From an uncultured Candidatus Thioglobus sp. (GTDB lineage: Bacteria; Pseudomonadota; Gammaproteobacteria; PS1; Thioglobaceae): a stretch of DNA of 12,424 nt. A model generated the notes under the pieces. It saw only the letters and a list, made by a program, of their open reading frames with translations. It searched no databases and was not told the origin of the DNA. Positions 8,069-12,424 of this stretch are shown piece after piece. The stretch lies in the NCBI GenBank assembly GCA_910595805.1, contig CAJVCK010000016.1, positions 1 to 12,424 of the forward strand, written 5' to 3'. Within the stretch, counting starts at the first letter, position 1, and every line of letters starts with the position of its first letter. The position numbers and the translations under genes are program-made.

Positions 8069-9114
8069 GGTGCCAATTCAAAGTTAACACGGGCATTTAA
8101 TCCAGTGAGTAATTCATAGCTAATGGTGTCACTGTTATCAGCAACAACTTCAACAGGTAATTGCTTATCGCCCCATAAAACAGCATTGTCACCAACATTG
8201 ATTCTTGTTGTGCCAATATCTACACAGATTAAATCCATTGATACGCGGCCAACTAGTGGACATAAAATACCATTAATAAGTACAGGAGTACCACTCTTAG
8301 CATGCCTAGGATAACCGTCACCATAGCCAATACCAATCACAGCCAGCGTGGTGTCTTTCTCAGTTGTCCAAGTAGCGCCATAACCAACCGATTCACCAGC
8401 TTGTAGTTTTTTGATTGAGAGTATAGGTGCAGACAATCTCATAACCGGCTTAAGCTGGTTATTGGCCGTATTAAATGGAGAGGCACCATACAGCATAATT
8501 CCAGGACGTACAAAGTCAAATATAGCTTCTGGTTGAGTAAGAATTGCTCCAGAGTTTGCCATAGATCGGATGTTTACTTTAGTTGTTAATGTCTTAAAGC
8601 AATCAAGTTGGGCTTTATTCATAGGGTGGTTAATTTCATCTGCACAAGCAAAGTGACTCATAACGCAAGAAATCTCTACTAACGGATTGTTATCAAATAA
8701 AGCTAGGCACTCTTTATACTCTTCGGCAGATAGACCTAATCGATGCATACCAGTATCAATTTTTAGCCAAACACTAACAGCTTGTTGAGAGTTGTTAACA
8801 ATGGCAATTTGCGATGTGTGGTGCACAACAATATGGCAATTTAAATCAATAGCGCTTTGTAGTTCGACCTTTGAATAAATACCCGATAATAGAAGAATAG
8901 GGCGCTCGGTAATCGCTCGTAATTTTTCAGCTTCAGCTAATTCACTAACAGCCAACAGGTCTGAGCCTTTGATTAATGGGTGAACGTAGTTTAAGTGATG
9001 ACCATAGGCATTAGCTTTGATCATTGATACTACTTTCGCACCAGGGGCTAGTTTTTTAACAACAGATAGATTGTGAATTAGTGCTGATTGTGAAATAGAG
9101 GCGATAGCGTGCAT
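8065..9114 (-). CDS. alr: Alanine racemase, PLP-dependent
   Basis: Alr interconverts L- and D-alanine to supply D-Ala for peptidoglycan. The 349 residues match the usual 355-360. The PLP-binding lysine is Lys33 in MIKANAYGH (31-39). The second catalytic base is Tyr245 in SVGYGATW (243-250). Other family blocks are KIDTGMHRLG (118-127, with Arg125), MANSGA (185-190), RPGIMLYG (203-210), GIGYGDGYPR (261-270) and VGRVSMD (288-294). The N-terminal TIM barrel (about 1-225) and C-terminal beta domain are both complete. It lies 17 bp after dnaB, the dnaB-alr order found in many gammaproteobacteria. Its TGA overlaps the start of the metallophosphoesterase gene. A weak AGTAGG ribosome-binding sequence precedes the ATG by 8 bases. 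Confidence 0.97.
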   Translation of the reverse strand: MHAIASISQSALIHNLSVVKKLAPGAKVVSMIKANAYGHHLNYVHPLIKGSDLLAVSELAEAEKLRAITERPILLLSGIYSKVELQSAIDLNCHIVVHHTSQIAIVNNSQQAVSVWLKIDTGMHRLGLSAEEYKECLALFDNNPLVEISCVMSHFACADEINHPMNKAQLDCFKTLTTKVNIRSMANSGAILTQPEAIFDFVRPGIMLYGASPFNTANNQLKPVMRLSAPILSIKKLQAGESVGYGATWTTEKDTTLAVIGIGYGDGYPRHAKSGTPVLINGILCPLVGRVSMDLICVDIGTTRINVGDNAVLWGDKQLPVEVVADNSDTISYELLTGLNARVNFELAP

Positions 9115-9131
9115 AGATTTGCCTACTAAAA

Positions 9132-10586
9132 CTAAAAAGGCTCTTGATCAAAATTAGCCATATTATTTAGATAAGCAGCGTCAATTTGAGCATCATCAGG
9201 TGCACTTGCCATTTGATCGTCGTAGGCTAAATTATCAAAACGCGTGTATTGACCTGTCCATGCCAGTTTAATCCTTCCTGTTTCGCCATTACGGTGCTTA
9301 GCAATTTCCAGGTCTGCTTTACCAATTTCATCAGGGTTGGCAGTCATGTCTTCTTTATTGGCATAATATTCATCTCTATATACAAAGGCAATAATATCCG
9401 CATCTTGCTCAATAGAACCTGATTCTCGTAAGTCAGACATCATTGGCATACGGCCTTTGTTTGCATAAGGACGAGACTCAACACCACGATTAAGCTGAGA
9501 TAGAGCTATTACAGGCACATCAATTTCTTTAGCTAATGCTTTAAGCGATCGAGAAATTTCAGATATTTCTTGCACTCTATTTTCACTCTTTCCATGTACT
9601 GTCATCAATTGCAGATAATCAATCATGATCAGTGATAACTCTGGGTATTGTCTTTTCATTCGACGTGATTTTGCACGGATTTCAGTTGGGGTAATAGAGG
9701 GTGTTTCATCAATAAGTATGTCGTTATTTTCCATTGCTCTAACGGCATGATTAAAACTATTCCAATCAGTTTCAGTTAACTCGCCTGAGCGAATTTTTTT
9801 ACTATCAATATGTCCAAATGAAGAAATCATGCGAAGCATTAAAGATTCAGTAGGCATTTCTAAAGAGAAAACAAGTACCGGCTTATTTTGCTCAATCGCA
9901 ACATTACCTACAATATTCATTGCTAATGCCGTTTTACCCATTGACGGGCGACCTGCAATAATGATTAATTCTCCGTTTTGTAAGCCAGAAGTTTTGTCGT
10001 CTAAATCAGTAAATCCTGTTTCTAGGCCTGTTAAACCGCCTTTATTCTTTGCCCACTCCTGAACTGTATTGACTACATTTTTAGTAATGTCTTTTATGTT
10101 AATAACATCTTGCTTTCCTCGAGTAATTTGTTCGGCGATATTGAAAATTTTTCTCTCAGATAGATCAATTAACTCTTGTAATTCGATGTCTTTTGGGTGA
10201 TAAGCGGCATCCGCAATCTCATGGCTGGTAATAATGAGTTGACGATAAACAGAAAGCTCACGCACATGTTTTGCATAAGTTTGAATATTAGAAACGCTAG
10301 GTGTATTTTCAGCAATTTGAGCTAAATAAGTAAAACCACCAACCACTTCTTCTTCGCCTGTTTTTTTTAATCGTTCTTTAACAGTAAGAATATCAGCAGG
10401 ACTATCGTGTTCTAAAAGTAAGGCGATAGCGTTAAAAATAAGTCGGTGAGAGGTGTTGTAAAAATCGTCAGCTGTCAGGGTGTCAGCTACCTGCTCCCAC
10501 GCCTCGTTATGTAATAATAATCCACCAAGTACAGATTGCTCTGATTCTAGTGAATTTGGCGGTATATTAGCGTTTTCGATGTCCAT
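9132..10586 (-). CDS. dnaB: Replicative DNA helicase DnaB
   Basis: DnaB is the hexameric 5'-3' helicase at the replication fork. The 484-residue length is close to E. coli (471) and no intein interrupts it. The N-terminal domain (about 10-110) begins with PNSLESEQSVLGGLL (10-24), followed by a linker (about 115-180) and the RecA-like motor. Walker A is GRPSMGKTA (212-220), Walker B is IMIDYLQLM (320-328) with Asp323, and the other helicase blocks are ALSQLNRGVESRP (361-373), DLRESGSIEQDADII (385-399) and KHRNG (430-434), whose Arg432 is the arginine finger. The C-terminal tail is acidic. The ATG lies 18 bp beyond the terminator of the rplI unit and I see no convincing promoter in that gap, so expression may rely on readthrough or on an internal promoter. 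It heads the dnaB-alr-phosphoesterase-DUF1249-nucleotidase series. Confidence 0.98.
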   Translation of the reverse strand: MDIENANIPPNSLESEQSVLGGLLLHNEAWEQVADTLTADDFYNTSHRLIFNAIALLLEHDSPADILTVKERLKKTGEEEVVGGFTYLAQIAENTPSVSNIQTYAKHVRELSVYRQLIITSHEIADAAYHPKDIELQELIDLSERKIFNIAEQITRGKQDVINIKDITKNVVNTVQEWAKNKGGLTGLETGFTDLDDKTSGLQNGELIIIAGRPSMGKTALAMNIVGNVAIEQNKPVLVFSLEMPTESLMLRMISSFGHIDSKKIRSGELTETDWNSFNHAVRAMENNDILIDETPSITPTEIRAKSRRMKRQYPELSLIMIDYLQLMTVHGKSENRVQEISEISRSLKALAKEIDVPVIALSQLNRGVESRPYANKGRMPMMSDLRESGSIEQDADIIAFVYRDEYYANKEDMTANPDEIGKADLEIAKHRNGETGRIKLAWTGQYTRFDNLAYDDQMASAPDDAQIDAAYLNNMANFDQEPF

Positions 10587-10604
10587 GAATGTTGTTCGAA
10601 TAAT

Positions 10605-10628
10605 AAAAAACCCTCTTTCGAGGGTTTT
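10605..10628 (-). terminator. Rho-independent terminator of rpsF-rpsR-rplI
   Basis: Read on the minus strand, AAAACCCTC pairs perfectly with GAGGGTTTT across a GAAA tetraloop (9-bp stem at 10607-10628), followed by a run of six T residues that ends at 10605 and then TATTATT. This is a textbook intrinsic terminator placed 33 bp after the rplI stop and 18 bp before the dnaB start. Confidence 0.92.
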
Positions 10629-10661
10629 AATTTTAACGCAGTTTTTGAGTTAACAGGTTAG

Positions 10662-11117
10662 TTATTCTTCATCTTCCGAAGCTTCAACTATCACCTTAAC
10701 ATCAACGTTAATATCAGTGTATAAAGTAACGCTAACATTGTACTCGCCAACATAGCGAATTGCCTCTGGCATATTGATGTCACGTTTTTCAACTTCATAA
10801 CCACTAGTTGCCAAATTAGCAACAATATCCGCAGTTCCGATAGAGCCAAATAATTTGCCTTCATCGCCTGCATTTGCAGTGATGTTGCAAACAACACCTG
10901 ACATAGAGTCAGCTTTTGCTTGTGCATCTTTCACGGTAGCAGCTTCTTTTGCTTGTAAATCAGCCTTGATAGCTTCAAATTCAGCCATGTTTGCTGCTGT
11001 TGCTGCTTTTGCCTTGCCTTGTGGGATTAAGTAGTTACGTGCGTAGCCTGATTTAACATTTGCTAAATCACCTAAGTTGCCTAATTTACCATTTTTTTCT
11101 AATAAAATTACTTGCAT
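10662..11117 (-). CDS. rplI: 50S ribosomal protein L9
   Basis: L9 binds 23S rRNA domain V at the base of the L1 stalk and restrains frameshifting and ribosome stacking. The 151 residues match the family (about 150). The N-terminal rRNA-binding domain has the L9 signature from GNLGDLANVKSGYARNYL (13-30) to IPQGKA (31-36). A long Ala/Lys/Glu-rich connecting helix spans about 38-72, and the C-terminal domain includes GKLFGSIGTADI (87-98). The tail is acidic (EASEDEE). An AGGAG ribosome-binding sequence overlaps the rpsR stop codon (TAGGAG) 6-7 bases before the ATG, which fixes the start and indicates coupling. It is the last gene before the terminator at 10605-10628. Confidence 0.98.
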   Translation of the reverse strand: MQVILLEKNGKLGNLGDLANVKSGYARNYLIPQGKAKAATAANMAEFEAIKADLQAKEAATVKDAQAKADSMSGVVCNITANAGDEGKLFGSIGTADIVANLATSGYEVEKRDINMPEAIRYVGEYNVSVTLYTDINVDVKVIVEASEDEE

Positions 11118-11126
11118 GATTAACTC

Positions 11127-11381
11127 CTATTTCTTGTGCTTATCAGTGTAAGGAATCAACGCTAGAAATCTTGCTCTTTTGATAGCAGTAGTTAGTTGAC
11201 GTTGGAACTTAGCACTAGTGCCAGTCATTCTTGATGGGGTAATCTTACCGCTTTCATCAACGTTCTTTAATAGTACGTCTACATCCTTGTAGTCAATTTC
11301 TTTAACGCCTGCAGCGGTAAAACGACAAAAAGTATTGATCTTAATTTGAGGTCTGCGTTTTCTCTTCTGTTGCTTAGCCAT
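11127..11381 (-). CDS. rpsR: 30S ribosomal protein S18
   Basis: S18 pairs with S6 on the 30S platform, contacting 16S rRNA near helix 23. The product is 84 residues, slightly longer than E. coli S18 (75). It has a basic N-terminus (KQQKRKRRP, 3-11) and the family core: [13 protein letters not shown] (29-41), [19 protein letters not shown] (45-63) and [13 protein letters not shown] (66-78). The rpsF stop is 9 bp upstream and its TAG runs into an AGGAG ribosome-binding sequence (TAGGAG), the same arrangement seen before rplI. The gene follows rpsF directly, without the priB gene that sits between them in E. coli. Confidence 0.98.
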   Translation of the reverse strand: MAKQQKRKRRPQIKINTFCRFTAAGVKEIDYKDVDVLLKNVDESGKITPSRMTGTSAKFQRQLTTAIKRARFLALIPYTDKHKK

Positions 11382-11390
11382 AATAATCTC

Positions 11391-11738
11391 CTATCTTCTA
11401 GCCGGTTTTTTATCTTCGTCTTTAGCAGTCATCATTACTGAAGCATCAGTAATCGCTGCTTTTCTAGAAATAATTAAATTTCTTAAAATAGCGTCGTTAA
11501 AACGGAAATTATAATTTAGTTTATCAAGTGTTTCTTGACCACACTCGACGTTCATCATCAAGTAGTGTGCTTTGTAAATTTTATCAATTGGATAAGCAAG
11601 GTGTTTACGACCCCAGTCTTCTTCGCGGTGAATATTACCACCGTCAGCAGTAATCATTTCTTTGTATTTATCCATCATTGTACCTACCTGAGCTGATTGA
11701 TCAGGGTGTACAATAAGTGTAATCTCATAGTGTCTCAT
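11391..11738 (-). CDS. rpsF: 30S ribosomal protein S6
   Basis: S6 is a 30S platform protein that binds as a heterodimer with S18. The product is 115 residues beginning [15 protein letters not shown] (1-15), with the ferredoxin-like core continuing through [17 protein letters not shown] (35-51) and [10 protein letters not shown] (57-66), and a charged tail ([10 protein letters not shown]). An in-frame ATG 14 codons upstream (11780) exists but is rejected: MRHYE is the family's N-terminus, and a strong AAGGAG Shine-Dalgarno sequence lies 9 bases before the ATG at 11738. It is the first gene of rpsF-rpsR-rplI, with a good promoter candidate at 11808-11836 and a leader of about 60 nt that could fold. 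Confidence 0.97.
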   Translation of the reverse strand: MRHYEITLIVHPDQSAQVGTMMDKYKEMITADGGNIHREEDWGRKHLAYPIDKIYKAHYLMMNVECGQETLDKLNYNFRFNDAILRNLIISRKAAITDASVMMTAKDEDKKPARR

Positions 11739-11747
11739 GAGTGTTTT

Positions 11748-11753
11748 CTCCTT
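11748..11753 (-). promoter_or_regulatory. Ribosome-binding site that fixes the rpsF start
   Basis: On the minus strand AAGGAG stands 9 bases before the ATG at 11738. The alternative upstream ATG at 11780 lacks a comparable sequence at the right distance and would place this site inside the coding region. Confidence 0.85.
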
Positions 11754-11771
11754 ATGGTTATTATATAAATA

Positions 11772-11795
11772 GCTTGCCACACCATGTGATCAAGC
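11772..11795 (-). promoter_or_regulatory. Possible structured leader upstream of rpsF
   Basis: In the predicted 5' leader, GCTTG (minus strand, 11795-11791) pairs with CAAGC (11776-11772). Inside, CACA and TGTG can pair around a TGG loop, separated from the outer helix by a small internal loop. S6-S18 complexes are known to repress their own operon by binding an rpsF leader hairpin in many bacteria. The conserved CCG bulge of that motif is not seen here, so assignment to it is uncertain. Confidence 0.3.
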
Positions 11796-11807
11796 AAGGG
11801 AGTTGGT

Positions 11808-11836
11808 ATTTTATACTAGTTGAATGATTTTAACAA
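11808..11836 (-). promoter_or_regulatory. Sigma-70 promoter candidate for rpsF-rpsR-rplI
   Basis: On the minus strand TTGTTA (11836-11831) and TAAAAT (11813-11808) are separated by exactly 17 bp, matching the consensus at 4/6 and 5/6 positions. Transcription would start near 11801, giving a leader of about 60 nt before the rpsF ATG. The -35 box lies in the left arm of a 12-bp inverted repeat. Confidence 0.5.
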
Positions 11837-11897
11837 TCTCTAATGCAGAGTTAAGTAGTATGAAAAAACCTTTGACTAGGATATTTTGTTAAAATCA
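11825..11897. repeat. 12-bp perfect inverted repeat between rpsF and the divergent GT51 gene
   Basis: TGATTTTAACAA at 11825-11836 and its exact reverse complement TTGTTAAAATCA at 11886-11897 are separated by 49 bp. The left arm contains the -35 box of the rpsF promoter candidate; the right arm lies 28 bp before the TTG start of the GT51 gene. This may be a paired operator or a symmetric divergent promoter remnant. No T run follows either arm. Confidence 0.5.
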
Positions 11898-11910
11898 GTT
11901 TAATTTTTGA

Positions 11911-11916
11911 AAGAGG
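11911..11916 (+). promoter_or_regulatory. Ribosome-binding site supporting a TTG start at 11926
   Basis: AAGAGG stands 9 bases before TTG at 11926. The in-frame stop TGA at 11920-11922 rules out any earlier start in this frame, and the nearest ATG (11919) belongs to a different frame that closes after ten codons. Confidence 0.6.
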
Positions 11917-11925
11917 TAATGATTT

Positions 11926-12423
11926 TTGATTTCAAAATCAACCACTATTAAATGGTTAAAGCGCTTGGTACTACTGAGTATTTTGTTGTTTGCTTTGTAT
12001 TTGAATTATTTAAATAATTTGGTGAAAGGTGAATTTTCAAAGCCATTAACACCCATTTATTCTACGTTGTCATTGGAGCAACACCCCAAAGCATTGTTGA
12101 ATATGTTGTTATTGGTGGAAGATCAATCATTTTTTGAGCATCCCGGTGTGGATTTTAAAGAAATTGTTAGAGTTCTACGTGATTATTGGTTTAACGATAA
12201 GCCGATACGAGGCGCAAGCACATTGACTCAGCAACTGGTTAAGAACACGTTACTGACTAGAGAGCAAACCATCAGTCGTAAGTTTAATGAGGTGTTGATG
12301 GCGATGTTGCTTGAGTATTCTTTTGATAAAGACTTTATTCTTAATCGTTACATGAATACGGTGTATTTGGCACAGCAAGGCAAAAAGGCAATTTACGGGT
12401 TCGAAAAAGGTGCGCAATTTTAT
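11926..12423 (+). CDS. Peptidoglycan glycosyltransferase (GT51), class A PBP1b-like, N-terminal part (cut by the window edge)
   Basis: From TTG at 11926 the frame is open for 166 codons to the window end. A short cytoplasmic stretch and a single membrane anchor (about 13-32) lead directly into a GT51 domain, which polymerises lipid II into glycan strands on the periplasmic face. Motifs are LLVEDQSFFEHPGVD (62-76) with catalytic Glu65, RGASTLTQQLVKNTLL (95-110), RKFNEVLMAMLLE (118-130) with the second Glu122, and NRYMNTVYLAQQG (140-152). The LTQQLVKN and YGF-type blocks resemble PBP1b more than MtgA. However, the UB2H region found before this domain in E. coli PBP1b has no room here. Whether a transpeptidase domain follows cannot be seen, so a monofunctional enzyme remains possible. 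It diverges from rpsF; no convincing promoter was found for it. Confidence 0.85.
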   Translation, partial: MISKSTTIKWLKRLVLLSILLFALYLNYLNNLVKGEFSKPLTPIYSTLSLEQHPKALLNMLLLVEDQSFFEHPGVDFKEIVRVLRDYWFNDKPIRGASTLTQQLVKNTLLTREQTISRKFNEVLMAMLLEYSFDKDFILNRYMNTVYLAQQGKKAIYGFEKGAQFY

Positions 12424-12424
12424 T

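Noticed and set aside
10691..10927. 78-codon minus-strand frame within rplI
   Set aside because: Out of frame with and inside L9, which is full length and conserved; low-complexity Leu-rich product typical of a frame shadow.
11760..11765. Perfect TATAAT on the minus strand upstream of rpsF
   Set aside because: No -35 box at 16-18 bp, and transcription from it would start on the Shine-Dalgarno sequence; the pair at 11808-11836 is better.
11739..11780. Upstream extension of rpsF to an ATG at 11780 (129 residues)
   Set aside because: Family N-terminus is MRHYE at 11738, preceded by a strong AAGGAG; the extension would include that site and the leader.
11872..11877. TTGACT as a -35 box for the GT51 gene
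   Set aside because: No acceptable -10 box 16-18 bp downstream; TAAAAT at 11890-11895 is only 12 bp away.
11919..11951. Ten-codon open frame starting ATG at 11919, possible leader peptide
   Set aside because: Its AAGAGG site is only 2 bases before the ATG, and it is out of frame with the GT51 gene; easily chance in AT-rich DNA.

Overview
The window is ordinary chromosomal housekeeping DNA from an AT-rich bacterium, most likely a gammaproteobacterium. The hisS-yfgM-der order, the pairing of a CpdA-type phosphodiesterase with a DUF1249 (YqiB-like) gene, and the MsbA and rpsF-rpsR-rplI neighbourhoods all point that way. The low GC content, compact spacing and missing accessory genes (no bamB between yfgM and der, no priB between rpsF and rpsR) would suit a streamlined lineage such as the sulfur-oxidising SUP05/Thioglobus group and related symbionts. 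That placement is inference and was not tested by a search.

Layout. Positions 2-592 (minus) hold the first 197 codons of msbA, running off the left edge. It diverges from pyrG (672-2312, plus), whose stop codon overlaps the start of a small uncharacterised Cys-containing gene (2312-2659). That pair converges on, and overlaps by 23 bp, a minus-strand unit reading hisS (5957-4695), a YfgM-like gene (4682-4065) and der (4049-2637). A hairpin in the convergent overlap probably terminates der transcription. Upstream on the same strand is a tightly packed series: dnaB (10586-9132), alr (9114-8065), a class III metallophosphoesterase (8068-7361), DUF1249 (7370-6906) and a cytosolic 5'-nucleotidase (6921-6019). 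The last four overlap one another by 4, 10 and 16 bp. A strong GAAA-loop terminator at 10605-10628 separates dnaB from the ribosomal unit rpsF-rpsR-rplI (11738-10662). At the right edge a glycosyltransferase-51 peptidoglycan synthase starts divergently at a TTG codon (11926) and runs out of the window.

How the genes fit together. The set covers CTP synthesis, ribosome assembly and translation (Der, HisS, S6, S18, L9), replication (DnaB), cell envelope work (MsbA, Alr, the GT51 enzyme) and a translocon accessory protein. The alr-metallophosphoesterase-DUF1249-5'-nucleotidase run is the most suggestive grouping. If the phosphoesterase cleaves cyclic AMP and the nucleotidase takes AMP, they would form a two-step degradation route to adenosine.

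No stretch of 300 bases lacks a gene. The longest intergenic region (11739-11925) holds the rpsF promoter, a possible structured leader and a 12-bp inverted repeat. I saw no tRNA or rRNA genes, insertion sequences, CRISPR arrays, phage genes or clear new system. The less explained items are small: an orphan gene coupled to pyrG, several inverted repeats and missing neighbours.
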